Origin: RPQJ01 sp963846315
Lineage (GTDB): Bacteria; Pseudomonadota; Gammaproteobacteria; Steroidobacterales; Steroidobacteraceae
DNA: 64,000 nucleotides
Direction of reading: 5' to 3'
Assembly: GCA_963846315.1 (NCBI GenBank)
Contig: CAWJVM010000006.1
Coordinates: 186,001 to 250,000 of the forward strand
Part shown: in pieces, positions 6,801-15,694 of the stretch
Layout: each line of letters begins with the position of its first letter
Position numbering within the stretch: the first letter of the stretch is position 1
Notes under the pieces: generated by a model
Database searches by the model: none
Told to the model about the DNA's origin: nothing
What the model saw: the letters and a program-made list of their open reading frames with translations, nothing else
Program-made: the position numbers and the translations under genes

Positions 6801-9034
6801 GCGCGTTCTCTCCTTGGCTCTATTCTGCCGCGCCCATGCGCTGTGTCCGTCGCTGCTTCGCGCAGCGGCAGATCGACTCGAACCTGTGCGCCGCCCGCGG
6901 CGCGATTGTCGGCCTCGATGTGCCCGCCGTGTTCTTCCACGATCTTGCGGACGATGGCGAGCCCCAGCCCCGTGCCCTTGGCCTTCGTGGTCACGTACGG
7001 ATCGAACACCTGCCCGATCAGCTCGCGCTGGAACCCGGGGCCATTGTCCTCCACCGTGATGCGCGCCACTTCAGATTCGCCACGCAGGACTCGCCGCGTG
7101 GACACCGCGATCGAACCATCGGGCTGCGCTTCGAGCGCCTCGACGGCGTTCGTAAGCAGGTTGTTGAGCAGTTGTCGCAGGCGGCCGGGATCGGCCAGCA
7201 CGGCCTCGATGCCCTGGTCGAGTTCGACCTTGAGGCGCACTCCGCGGATCGCACCCTGCGCGCGGTAGAGATCGCTGACCTCGGTCACCATCTTGTTGAG
7301 ATCGACCGTGGCCATCTCGAGCCGCGGCGCACGCGCGTATTCGCTGAAGGCGTTCACCATCTCCTTCATCGCCTCGACCTGCTGCACGATGGTCTCGGTC
7401 GCGCGCTCGAGCATCTGCACGTCCTTCGGGTCGGTCATGACCGGCAGCAGCTTGTGCCGCAGGCGCTCGGCCGAAAGACGGATGGGCGTCAACGGGTTCT
7501 TGATCTCGTGCGCGAGGCGACGGGCCACCTCGCCCCAGGCGGCTTCACGCTGCGCCTGCAACATCACGGTGATGTCGTCGAACACGAGCACGTAACCGCC
7601 CGGCGCGTCGCCCTCCACCGGCAGCGGCGTGCATGCGCACATCATGATGCGGCGCCCGGCGCGCGTCTGGAACGTGAACTGCTCGCGCCATTCGACGGCG
7701 CCGTCGGCGAAGCGCTGCTGGCAGGCGTCGGCGAACTGCCGCGCCAGGCCCTGCGCCTGCGCCCCGGCCGTGGCGAACGGCGTACCCACGCGCGTTTCGA
7801 TGTCCTCGCCGAGGATCATCGCGGCGGCGCGGTTCGCCGTGCGCACGCGCCAATCGGGTTCGAGTGAAATGACGCCGGTCGACAGGCGCGCCAGGATGAC
7901 GGCGAGGTTGGCACGCTCGGTCTCCGCGGCCTGCTGTGCGCGGCGCTGGTCTTCGCGGGCGCGCCGCAGGCGCTTGGTCATGTCGTTGAACGAATGGACC
8001 AGGAAACCCATCTCGTCGTGGGACGTGAGGGGCAGCTTGGTGTCCAGATCGCCCTGCGCCACGGCGCGCGTGCCCTGCACCAGGTCCTGGATCGGCTGCA
8101 CGAGCCGCTGGGCGGTGAAGATCGCGCCGTACCACGCCGCCAGCAGCGACAGCAGCAGCACGACGGTCAGCGTCAGGATGAAGCTCGCCTTGAGCGGCCG
8201 CCGCAGGTAGTCCTTTTCACCGAATTGCTTGTAGGCCGCCTGCACCGTGTCCGCGAGCGCGCCGAGTCGCTCGGCGACGGGGAACATGCTCTGGAGCAAC
8301 AGCCGTTCGCCACCGAACGCGGGCGATTCACCAATCGACACGGCCGTGCGGATCAGGTAGCCGCCATTCTGCTGCGGCTCGAGACTGACGAAGGGCTGTC
8401 CCTGCCGCAGCTGCAGCAGCACTTCGCCGGGCACGTCCTCCGGCACGACGTCCGACGACAAGCCCTTGCTGACGGAGATGACGCGGCCGCTCTCCGTGGC
8501 CACCGTGAGTTCGATCGCGCCGACCTGCCGCCGCATGGTTTCGAGCAGTCCCGGCCGCGTCGATCCGGCGATGCCGATTTCTTCGGCGATCGTTTCGGAA
8601 TCGGTCAGGTGCTCGCGCATCCGCACTTCGAGCGCCGAGCGCGACAGCACCAGCGCGTCGTCGAGGCTCTTGCGGATCTCGACGTTGAACCAGCTGTCGA
8701 TGCCCTTGCTCAGGAACTGCACCGCGAAGAAGTACACGAGCAGGATCGGCAGCGTGGCCAGCACGCCGAAGATCCACACCATGCGTGCCTTCAGCCGCGA
8801 ACCGATGACGTGGCCACGCCAGTCGCGGATCAGCTGCGTCAGCTTGGTGGCGAGCAGCCCGACCAGGACGACGAGACCTGCAATGTTGATCGCGAGAATC
8901 CACGGATGCAGGCGGCTGAACTGCTCCGAGTTCTGCGCGGTCTGCGCCATGAAGAGGATGGCCGCAAGCCAGAGCAGGCCGCCGAGACCCATGATCACCG
9001 CGGAGGCGGCGCGTTTCAGGGTCGGAGCGTCCAT
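6797..9034 (-). CDS. ntrY: NtrY-family membrane sensor histidine kinase
   Basis: A 745-residue kinase. The N-terminus has membrane segments at about residues 13-30, 45-65 and 88-110, a sensing region, and a further segment near 285-305. HAMP (about 305-360), PAS (about 375-480), HisKA with the phospho-His in RRLAHEIKNPLTPIRLSAERL, and HATPase with NLLTNAVEAL, DNGPGF and GTGLGLAIV follow. NtrY senses nitrogen or redox state in other proteobacteria and phosphorylates NtrX. The gene overlaps the upstream DUF4390 gene by 19 bases and ntrX by 4, so all three are likely cotranscribed with rsmB. Confidence 0.95.
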   Translation of the reverse strand: MDAPTLKRAASAVIMGLGGLLWLAAILFMAQTAQNSEQFSRLHPWILAINIAGLVVLVGLLATKLTQLIRDWRGHVIGSRLKARMVWIFGVLATLPILLVYFFAVQFLSKGIDSWFNVEIRKSLDDALVLSRSALEVRMREHLTDSETIAEEIGIAGSTRPGLLETMRRQVGAIELTVATESGRVISVSKGLSSDVVPEDVPGEVLLQLRQGQPFVSLEPQQNGGYLIRTAVSIGESPAFGGERLLLQSMFPVAERLGALADTVQAAYKQFGEKDYLRRPLKASFILTLTVVLLLSLLAAWYGAIFTAQRLVQPIQDLVQGTRAVAQGDLDTKLPLTSHDEMGFLVHSFNDMTKRLRRAREDQRRAQQAAETERANLAVILARLSTGVISLEPDWRVRTANRAAAMILGEDIETRVGTPFATAGAQAQGLARQFADACQQRFADGAVEWREQFTFQTRAGRRIMMCACTPLPVEGDAPGGYVLVFDDITVMLQAQREAAWGEVARRLAHEIKNPLTPIRLSAERLRHKLLPVMTDPKDVQMLERATETIVQQVEAMKEMVNAFSEYARAPRLEMATVDLNKMVTEVSDLYRAQGAIRGVRLKVELDQGIEAVLADPGRLRQLLNNLLTNAVEALEAQPDGSIAVSTRRVLRGESEVARITVEDNGPGFQRELIGQVFDPYVTTKAKGTGLGLAIVRKIVEEHGGHIEADNRAAGGAQVRVDLPLREAATDTAHGRGRIEPRRERA

Positions 9035-9621
9035 GCCTTCCAGTCGCTTTCGGCGCTCCAGTCGTCGGTCCAGAACAGCAGCCAGCCGAAGACGTCGGGC
9101 GCGGTGTTCATCCCGAGCACGGCACGGATGCGTCCTTCATAGACCGGCCCGTCCTGCACGAGCGCCTTGTCGATCACCGGCAGGCCGCGGAGTTCGCTGA
9201 TGCGATCGAGGGCCGCCTGCAGCGAGCCGAAATCCTGCTGCTCACTGGTGTTGAGATTCCTGACGAGGTAGCGCTGGCTCAGCGCGTGGTAGCTCACCTC
9301 GTAGCGCTGCTCGAGCGCAGCCACCCCGGCGTCCAGCATGTAGCGGCGGACGCGATCGACGGTGATCTCGTAGGTGAGCCGCAACGTCAGGCCCGACTCG
9401 ATGGCCTTGCGCGCACCCTCGGGCAGGATGAGATCGAGCTTCGCGTCGAGTTCGTAGACGCCTTCGTCGAGCACGGCCTGGGCTTCGCGGATGGTCAGCT
9501 TCGACTCATCCTCGGCGTGTGCAACCGGGCCCGCCGTTGCAATAAAGCACAGCGTCAGCCACGCGGCACACCGCGCCAAAAATGGCGGTTTCCGCGAAAT
9601 GGGGTGCACGCTGTAGCTCAT
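9016..9621 (-). CDS. DUF4390 family secreted protein
   Basis: A 201-residue protein with a signal peptide (MSYSVHPISRKPPFLARCAAWLTLCF..., cleaved near AHA-ED). A beta-rich body follows, with TIREAQAVLDEGVYELDAKLDL near its start and FGWLLFWTDDW near its end; these are characteristic of DUF4390 proteins found between rsmB and ntrY in many gammaproteobacteria. Function is unknown; the fixed position suggests a periplasmic role tied to NtrYX. I chose ATG 9621, 9 bases after the rsmB stop. The frame also contains a TTG at 9630. No clear ribosome binding site is seen. Confidence 0.82.
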   Translation of the reverse strand: MSYSVHPISRKPPFLARCAAWLTLCFIATAGPVAHAEDESKLTIREAQAVLDEGVYELDAKLDLILPEGARKAIESGLTLRLTYEITVDRVRRYMLDAGVAALEQRYEVSYHALSQRYLVRNLNTSEQQDFGSLQAALDRISELRGLPVIDKALVQDGPVYEGRIRAVLGMNTAPDVFGWLLFWTDDWSAESDWKAWTLRP

Positions 9622-9630
9622 TTCCAACAA

Positions 9631-10962
9631 TCATAACGACTTGCTCAGGCAAGCATAATAGAACCCGTCCATGCCGGTCTCCCCGGGCAGGACCTGGTAC
9701 CCGGGGCCTGCCCCGGACGGGCGCGACGGCCAGCTGCCAGTCAGTTCGGACGTCAGGTCCCGGGCACCGGGTGTCCGGGCCAGGAACGCTGCGACGACGC
9801 GCTCGTTTTCGGCTGCCAGCACCGAACAACTGGTGTACAGCAGGCGACCGCCCGGCTTGACTACCCCCCACGCGGCCGTCAACAGGTTGGCCTGCTGGCG
9901 GGCGAGGTTCGGGATGTCCTTGGCCCGCCTCAGGATTTTGATGTCCGGATGGCGCCGGATCACGCCGGTGGCCGAACACGGCACGTCCAGCAGGACCCGG
10001 TCGAAGGGTCGGCCGTCCCACCAGCCGCGCACATTCTCGAGGTCCGCGGCGACCAGCCTGGCCCGCAGCCCGAGCCGCTCGAGGTTCTCGCGGATTCGCG
10101 CGAGCCGAGGCTCGGCGACATCGAGCGCCGTCACGTCGGCGGTGCCGTTGGTCCGCTCCAGCACGTGGCAGGTTTTCCCGCCTGGCGCGGCGCAGGCATC
10201 GAGGATTCGCTCGCCGGCCTGCGGGTCGAGCAGGTCGACGGCCAGTTGCGCGGCAGCGTCCTGTACCGACAGCCGGCCATCCATGAAACCCGGCAGCGAG
10301 CGGACGTCGGCAGGCGGCGCTACCTGCAGCGCGTCTCGCGCCAGGGGATGCGGCGTGACCGTGAACCCTGCGGCTGCAAGCTCACCTTGGGCCCACGCCA
10401 CGTCGCCTCGCATGCCGTTCACGCGGACCCACAGCGGCGGGTGCGCATTGTTGGCGTCGAGCGCCGCCAGGGCGGCAGCCTCGCCACGGTCTGCGCGCAG
10501 TGCGTCGACGAACCAGCGTGGATGCGCGGTGCGCAAGGCCAGGTCGCGGTCGATCGCGTGCAGGATGTCGGCCTGCTCGCGCTGGAACCGCCGCAGGATC
10601 GCGTTGACGAATCCGGCTGCCTTCTCGAACCCGAGCACCTTGGCGGCGCTCACGGTTTCCGAAACGGCGGCATGCGCCGCGGTTTCGCCGGCAACGAGCT
10701 GAAACAGCCCGATCTCGATCAGGGCCCGCAGGCGCGGTGCCAGCTGGTCGGGGGAGCGTGTCGCCAGCGCATTGAGCACCGCCGCGAGCCGCACGTGCCA
10801 GCGCAACGTGCCGTAGCACAGGGAGCGCTTGAGCCCGCGCGCCGAACCTTCATCGCTTTCACCGGCGAGCACGTCGTCGAGCGAGCGCCCTTCCTCGATC
10901 ACGGCCGCGACGATGATCGCCGCTGAGGCACGCACGTCGGCCGGACCCGTGGACGCACTCAT
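9631..10962 (-). CDS. rsmB: 16S rRNA m5C967 methyltransferase RsmB
   Basis: A 443-residue rRNA methyltransferase that methylates C967 of 16S rRNA using SAM. The N-terminal third is the NusB-like RNA-binding domain (RALIEIGLFQLV ... KVLGFEKAAGFVNAILRRFQRE). The catalytic domain has the SAM loop DACAAPGGKT, the motif IV Cys in DVPCSATG and the motif VI Cys in YTSCSV, the two cysteines used for methyl transfer and product release. Length matches the family. Its start overlaps the fmt stop by 4 bases. Confidence 0.96.
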   Translation of the reverse strand: MSASTGPADVRASAAIIVAAVIEEGRSLDDVLAGESDEGSARGLKRSLCYGTLRWHVRLAAVLNALATRSPDQLAPRLRALIEIGLFQLVAGETAAHAAVSETVSAAKVLGFEKAAGFVNAILRRFQREQADILHAIDRDLALRTAHPRWFVDALRADRGEAAALAALDANNAHPPLWVRVNGMRGDVAWAQGELAAAGFTVTPHPLARDALQVAPPADVRSLPGFMDGRLSVQDAAAQLAVDLLDPQAGERILDACAAPGGKTCHVLERTNGTADVTALDVAEPRLARIRENLERLGLRARLVAADLENVRGWWDGRPFDRVLLDVPCSATGVIRRHPDIKILRRAKDIPNLARQQANLLTAAWGVVKPGGRLLYTSCSVLAAENERVVAAFLARTPGARDLTSELTGSWPSRPSGAGPGYQVLPGETGMDGFYYACLSKSL

Positions 10963-11918
10963 GACTTCACCTCGCCGAAGCGTTCGCCGGCCAGCGGCCT
11001 GGAATTGAGAACGTCGCGAGCCCTGAGCGGCTTGCGGCCTGGAAACTGCAGGGTCAGCAACTCGAGCAGGCCGTCGCCAGTGGCGACGACGAGGCGGCCG
11101 GCGGCTGCCGACACGACGGTTCCCGGCAACGTGTCGGGCTGCGCGGCGAATTCTGCGGTCACCGGGCGTGCCTCCCAGATCCGCACCTGCGCCTCGCCGA
11201 GCTGCGTCTCCGCGACGGGCCAGGGATTGAACGCGCGCACCTGGCGATCGATTTCCACCGCCGATTCAGCCCAGTCGATGCGCGCCTCGTCCTTGCGGAT
11301 CTTCGCCGCATAGGTGGCTCCTGCCGCAGGTTGCGGTGTCGGGCGAATCGAGCCAACGGCCCAGCCCTGCACGGCGGTGACGATGGCCTCGGCCCCGAGC
11401 GGCGCCAGCCGATCGTGCAACTCACCACCGGTCTCGCGCGAGCCGATCGCGAGTTCGCGCCGCAACAGCTCGGGTCCCGTGTCGAGGCCCGCATCCATCA
11501 ACATGATCGAGATGCCCGTGCGCGAATCGCCCGCCAGGACGGCACGCTGGATCGGTGCCGCACCGCGCCAGCGCGGCAGCAGCGAACCGTGGATGTTGAG
11601 ACAACCAAGCCGCGGGATGTCGAGCACCGCTTGCGGCAGGATCAGTCCATAGGCCACGACGACCATGAGATCGGGCGCGTACGCGGCGAGACGCTGTTGC
11701 GCCTCGGGTGCCTTGAACGTCGGTGGTTGCTCGACGGCCAGCCCGAGCGCGAGCGCTCGCTGCTTGACGGCGCCGGTGGCGACCGCACGACCGCGCCCGG
11801 CCGGCCGATCAGGCTGCGTGTAGACCGCCACGATGCGATGACCCGCATCGTGCAAAGCCTGCAGGGCCGGCACCGAAAACCCTGGCGTGCCGGCGAAGAC
11901 GATACGCAATGCTTGCAT
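10959..11918 (-). CDS. fmt: methionyl-tRNA formyltransferase
   Basis: A 319-residue enzyme that formylates Met-tRNA(fMet) from 10-formyltetrahydrofolate to make the initiator tRNA. The N-terminal domain has FAGTPGFSVPALQAL and the catalytic segment LNIHGSLLPRWRGAAPIQRAV, with the active-site Asn-His. The C-terminal OB-like tRNA-binding domain carries IRVFNPWP-type sequence (VRAFNPWPVAE). It overlaps def by 1 base upstream and rsmB by 4 downstream, a conserved translation-start cluster. Confidence 0.97.
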   Translation of the reverse strand: MQALRIVFAGTPGFSVPALQALHDAGHRIVAVYTQPDRPAGRGRAVATGAVKQRALALGLAVEQPPTFKAPEAQQRLAAYAPDLMVVVAYGLILPQAVLDIPRLGCLNIHGSLLPRWRGAAPIQRAVLAGDSRTGISIMLMDAGLDTGPELLRRELAIGSRETGGELHDRLAPLGAEAIVTAVQGWAVGSIRPTPQPAAGATYAAKIRKDEARIDWAESAVEIDRQVRAFNPWPVAETQLGEAQVRIWEARPVTAEFAAQPDTLPGTVVSAAAGRLVVATGDGLLELLTLQFPGRKPLRARDVLNSRPLAGERFGEVKS

Positions 11919-12457
11919 CAGAGGGCGGGAGTCCGGACAGCGTCGACTGTCGCCGGGCGATTGCGCTTTTCCTTTTCGAGCTTCTTGCGGATGCGGTTGC
12001 GCTTGAGTTCCGAGAGGTAGTCGACGAACAGCTTGCCCTCGAGGTGGTCGAGTTCATGCTGGATGCAGATGGCCAGCAAGCCGTCAGCCTCGATCTCGCA
12101 AGGCTTGCCGTCGCGGCCGAGAGCACGCACGCGGATCTTCTCGGAACGAGCAGTCGGGGTGTCGTATACGCCAGGGACCGACAGGCAACCCTCCTCGATT
12201 TCGAGCGAACCCGAGCGCTCGATAATCTCGGGATTGACGAGGACCAGCGGCTGCGACTTGTCCTCGCTGACGTCCACCACGACGAGGCGCTTGTGGACAT
12301 CGACCTGCGTGGCGGCGAGGCCAATGCCCGGCGCCGCGTACATGGTCTCGAGCATGTCGGCGATCACCAGCACAAGCTCGGCATCGACGCGCTCGACGGG
12401 CGCCGCTTTGGTACGCAGTCGAGGGTCTGGGTATTCGAGGATGGTGAGCTTCGCCAT
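11918..12457 (-). CDS. def: peptide deformylase
   Basis: A 179-residue metalloenzyme that removes the formyl group from new proteins. All three signature motifs are present: GIGLAATQV (motif I), EEGCLSVPG (motif II, with the metal-binding Cys) and QHELDHLEGKLF (motif III, HExxH). The length is slightly over the common 168-170 because of a C-terminal KKLEKEKRNRPATVDAV tail. It is first in the def-fmt-rsmB-DUF4390-ntrYX run and divergent from the LysM gene. Confidence 0.97.
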   Translation of the reverse strand: MAKLTILEYPDPRLRTKAAPVERVDAELVLVIADMLETMYAAPGIGLAATQVDVHKRLVVVDVSEDKSQPLVLVNPEIIERSGSLEIEEGCLSVPGVYDTPTARSEKIRVRALGRDGKPCEIEADGLLAICIQHELDHLEGKLFVDYLSELKRNRIRKKLEKEKRNRPATVDAVRTPAL

Positions 12458-12634
12458 TCTTTTGAAAATACTGCTAAAGTTATGCCACGCTTGAATTTAA
12501 TGACCGAAAACGGGCCGCTGGACAGCCGTCGCCTTCCAGCGGAACGGCGCGACTGAGACGTGGTCGGCAGCGGCCGCCGGGCAGCCCGGATTATAAGGCG
12601 ACGGTCGCGACCCCGATACCCGATGGAGAGAGGG

Positions 12635-13867
12635 ATGGCTCGTTACCTTCGACCTGACTCGTCCACACCGCTGCGCCCGCGGCAGTGGCTGCGCGCGCTG
12701 TTGCTGGCCATGGCCGTGACTGGCCTGGGCGCAGGCACCGCAGTACCACAGACTGCCGTCGCGCAAGCGGAGGCGGCCCGCTCGATGTCCGTGCCGATCT
12801 CGCCGACGGCGCCCGAGCGTTATGTCGTGAAGAAGGGCGACACGCTTTGGGACATCTCGGCGCTGTACCTCAAGGACCCCTGGTACTGGCCCGAGATCTG
12901 GCACGTCAATCCGTCGATCCGCAATCCGCACCTGATCTACCCGGGTGACGTGCTGTTTTTCAGCTACGTCGACGGCAAGCCGCGCGTCACGCTCGAATCC
13001 GCCGGCTCCACGCGGCTGTCGCCGGAAGTGCGCACGTCCGGCCTGGACGGCGCGATCCGCGCGATTCCGTACGACCTGCTGATGGACTTTGTCGGGCGGC
13101 CCGGCCTGCTCACGCGCGATGACGTCAGGCACAAGCCGTACATCGTCGGCATGCGCAACCGGCACATCGTCGGCTCCACGGCCAACGAGGTGTACGCACG
13201 CGGGCTCGACAACCCGGCGGCGGGCACCCGCTACAACATCATGGCGGTGGGCGATGAACTCCGCGACCCGGACGATGGCAACCTGCTCGGTTACATCGGC
13301 CACTTCGCGGGCCTCGGCGAGGTCATCCAGTCGACCGGCGCCGTGGTGCCGGGCCAGGAGTCGATCTTCAAGATGAGGCGCGAGGAACCGGTCACCCACC
13401 TGAACGTCGTCGAGACGGGCCGCGAAATCATGCAGGGCGACAAAGTGTTCCTGGCGCAGGCCGACCTCGGCGCCGATTTCGTGCCATCGGCACCGTCGAA
13501 CGAAGCGATCCTCGGGCAGGTCGTTGCCGTGGTCGACGGCGTATACGTTTCCGGCAAGTACCAGGTGCTTGCGATCAACCGCGGCAAGCGCCACGGGCTC
13601 GCCCCCGGCAACGTGCTCGGCACGTTCTACCGTGGCGAAACCGTACGCGATCGCTTCGACCGTCAGTCCTGGTCGGCGTTCACCGCGAATTACGACCAGA
13701 TCCGGCTGCCGGATGAGCGCAGCGGAACGATCATGCTGTTCGCCGTTCACGACCGCATGAGTTACGGCCTCGTGATGCAGTCGTCGCAGGTCATCCGCAT
13801 CGGCGACTTCATCGCGCATCCGCAGCACGGTCACCGGGAAGGCGGCACCGTCGACTTCACGCGCTGA
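12635..13867 (+). CDS. LysM-domain peptidoglycan-binding protein
   Basis: A 410-residue exported protein. A signal peptide spans about residues 1-45 (WLRALLLAMAVTGLGAGTAVPQTAVAQA). A LysM domain (about 68-118) begins YVVKKGDTLWDISALYLKDPWYWPEIW and ends IYPGDVLFF. The remaining 290 residues are the conserved C-terminal part of the DprA-linked LysM family, which has no assigned activity. ATG 12635 follows GGAGAGAGGG, a good ribosome binding site; ATG 12623 is also in frame but would sit on that site. The gene is divergent from def, next to dprA, as in many gammaproteobacteria. Confidence 0.93.
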   Translation: MARYLRPDSSTPLRPRQWLRALLLAMAVTGLGAGTAVPQTAVAQAEAARSMSVPISPTAPERYVVKKGDTLWDISALYLKDPWYWPEIWHVNPSIRNPHLIYPGDVLFFSYVDGKPRVTLESAGSTRLSPEVRTSGLDGAIRAIPYDLLMDFVGRPGLLTRDDVRHKPYIVGMRNRHIVGSTANEVYARGLDNPAAGTRYNIMAVGDELRDPDDGNLLGYIGHFAGLGEVIQSTGAVVPGQESIFKMRREEPVTHLNVVETGREIMQGDKVFLAQADLGADFVPSAPSNEAILGQVVAVVDGVYVSGKYQVLAINRGKRHGLAPGNVLGTFYRGETVRDRFDRQSWSAFTANYDQIRLPDERSGTIMLFAVHDRMSYGLVMQSSQVIRIGDFIAHPQHGHREGGTVDFTR

Positions 13868-13911
13868 GACGGCGCGGCACGCAGTTCTCTGCGTTCCGCC
13901 CAGTTTTGCAG

Positions 13912-13945
13912 GAGCCTGCCGGGAGTGACGCCCGGTAGGCTCTTT
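13912..13945 (+). terminator. intrinsic terminator after the LysM gene
   Basis: GAGCCTGCCGGG (13912-13923) pairs with CCCGGTAGGCTC (13931-13942) with one G-U pair around AGTGACG, followed by TTT. It lies just before the dprA start, so dprA may depend on a promoter inside or just after the hairpin or on readthrough. Confidence 0.65.
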
Positions 13946-13949
13946 GCTT

Positions 13950-15074
13950 ATGGACGACCTGGATCGCTGGCTGGCGCTTGCGCACGCGCCCGGCCTGCAC
14001 GCTGGACAGCTGCAACACTGGCTGGCGCAGGGCGCCTCGCCCGTCGACCTGACGCGTGAATCGCGGTCGGCCCTTGCAGCCATTGGCCTTGGCGATGCCG
14101 CGATCCAGGCGTTGCTGCAGCCCGACACCGGTGCACTGACAAGGGACCGCGGTTGGCTGCAAGCCGCCCCGAACCGGTCAGTCGTGGCGTGGGGGTCGGC
14201 GGAGTACCCGCCGCTGCTGGCGCGGATAGCGGATGCACCGCTGGTGCTGTACGCCGAAGGCGACGACGCCGCGCTTTGCCTGCCGCAACTCGCGATCGTC
14301 GGCAGCCGCAATCCGACGGCCCTCGGCCGCGATACCGCCACGCAATTCGCGCTGCACCTGGCACGAGCGGGGCTCGTCGTCACGAGCGGCCTGGCCCTTG
14401 GTATCGATGCCGCTGCGCATCGCGGCGCGTTGAGCGCGGGCGCGCGCACCGTCGCTGTGGTGGGTCGCGGGCTCGATGCCGTCTATCCCCGCGAGAACAC
14501 AGCCCTCGCCCGGGAAATCATCGAGCAGCAGGGAGTCCTGGTGACGGACTTGCCGGTGGGTACCCCGCCTCTCAAACACAACTTTCCGCGCCGCAACAGG
14601 ATCCTGAGCGGCCTGGCCGTAGGGACGCTCGTGGTCGAGGCTGCCCTGCAGAGCGGGTCGCTGATCACGGCGCGATTGGCCGGGGACCAGGGGCGGGAAG
14701 TCTTCGCCATTCCCGGGTCCATTCACAACCCCATGGCCCGGGGTTGTCACAAGTTACTGCGTCAGGGGGCGCGACTGGTCGAGAGCGTAGATGACATTTT
14801 CGCCGAACTGGAAGCAATCATCGGCGAATTGCGACAGATTGCGCATGAAAAGACCCCTGCGGGAGCACATCTCCACGCCCCGCGGTTGGACAAGGAGTAT
14901 GAAATCCTGTTAGATGCGCTCGGCTTCGAGCCGACCGGACTCGACACTCTCGTGGTCCGGACGGGCCTGAAAGCCGGTGCAGTCGCCTCGATGCTGCTGA
15001 TCCTGGAGCTCGATGGCCGGGTCCAACAGCAGCCAGGCGGTCGTTTCAGCCGCCGGTTGCCGGGGAAGGTGTAA
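13950..15074 (+). CDS. dprA: DNA-processing protein DprA
   Basis: A 374-residue protein that loads RecA on incoming single-stranded DNA during natural transformation. After an N-terminal helix-hairpin region, the Rossmann-like domain has IVGSRNPTALGRDTA, VTSGLALGIDAAAH, VVGRGLDAVYPREN and FPRRNRILSGL, all diagnostic of DprA. A C-terminal winged-helix (DML1-like) domain is present (about 305-370). ATG 13950 is 8 bases after the terminator hairpin with no clear ribosome binding site. The stop overlaps the smg start by 1 base (TAATG). Confidence 0.96.
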   Translation: MDDLDRWLALAHAPGLHAGQLQHWLAQGASPVDLTRESRSALAAIGLGDAAIQALLQPDTGALTRDRGWLQAAPNRSVVAWGSAEYPPLLARIADAPLVLYAEGDDAALCLPQLAIVGSRNPTALGRDTATQFALHLARAGLVVTSGLALGIDAAAHRGALSAGARTVAVVGRGLDAVYPRENTALAREIIEQQGVLVTDLPVGTPPLKHNFPRRNRILSGLAVGTLVVEAALQSGSLITARLAGDQGREVFAIPGSIHNPMARGCHKLLRQGARLVESVDDIFAELEAIIGELRQIAHEKTPAGAHLHAPRLDKEYEILLDALGFEPTGLDTLVVRTGLKAGAVASMLLILELDGRVQQQPGGRFSRRLPGKV

Positions 15075-15553
15075 TGAAGGAAGGCGTTCTCGACATTCTC
15101 ATCTACCTGTTCGAGAACTACTTCGACGCCGAGACCGAAGACGGCTTCGAACCCGACCGCGAGACCCTGAAGCTCGAGCTCGAAAAAGCCGGATTTCCGG
15201 GATCGGAAGTGGAACGGGCACTGTGCTGGCTGGAAGAGCTGGCGGCCGACCCCGACAGGCTGCACCCGACACCGACCTCCCGCGCGATCCGGGTGTTCGC
15301 CGCGCTCGAGCAGGCTCGGCTGGACACGGATTGCCGCGGATACCTGGTGCACCTCGAGCAGGTGGGCATCCTGTCGCCGACGCAGCGCGAGCTGGTCATC
15401 GACCGCCTGATGGCGCTCGAGGGTGACGAGATCGACATCGACAAGTTGAAGTGGGTCGTGCTGATGGTGCTCTTCAGCCAGCCCGGGCAGGAGACCGCGT
15501 TCTCCCGCATGGAAGACCTGGTGTTCGAGGACCGCAGCGGAGCGATCCACTAG
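15074..15553 (+). CDS. smg: Smg family protein (DUF494)
   Basis: A 159-residue acidic protein of the Smg/DUF494 family, found next to dprA and topA across gammaproteobacteria. Recognised by the opening MKEGVLDILIYLFENYFDAE and by the helix IDIDKLKWVVLMVLFSQPGQE near the end. Its function is not established. It overlaps dprA by 1 base and ends immediately before the GGGGTTA-type repeat copy B, whose first bases follow its TAG stop. Confidence 0.93.
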   Translation: MKEGVLDILIYLFENYFDAETEDGFEPDRETLKLELEKAGFPGSEVERALCWLEELAADPDRLHPTPTSRAIRVFAALEQARLDTDCRGYLVHLEQVGILSPTQRELVIDRLMALEGDEIDIDKLKWVVLMVLFSQPGQETAFSRMEDLVFEDRSGAIH

Positions 15554-15554
15554 G

Positions 15555-15650
15555 AAGGGGTTAGGGGTTAGGGGATAGGGGTTAGCAAGAAGGTGCGGCG
15601 CACCTCGGGCATTCCGACTATCCCCTAACCCCTATCCCCTAACCCCTTTC
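15555..15650. repeat. GGGGTTA-type palindromic repeat, copy B
   Basis: The left arm (15555-15585) has four G4 runs separated by TTA/TTA/ATA. The right arm (15614-15650) is its approximate reverse complement and begins with the core CCGACTA. The loop is 28 bases. Each arm meets the spacing for an intramolecular G-quadruplex, on opposite strands. It separates smg from topA. Confidence 0.85.
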
Positions 15651-15694
15651 TTTTCGTCTGCCGCGGACCACCGCGGCATGTTTTTTTGAGGGAC

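Noticed and set aside
12497..14449. Long antisense open frame of about 650 codons opposite the LysM and dprA genes
   Set aside because: Shadow of high-GC codon use in real genes on the plus strand; low-complexity Arg/Ala/Pro content and no recognisable domain.
15555..15650. Tandem heptamers read as a CRISPR array
   Set aside because: The unit is 7 bases with 0-3 base variation, no spacers, and the arms are inverted, not direct, repeats; no cas gene.
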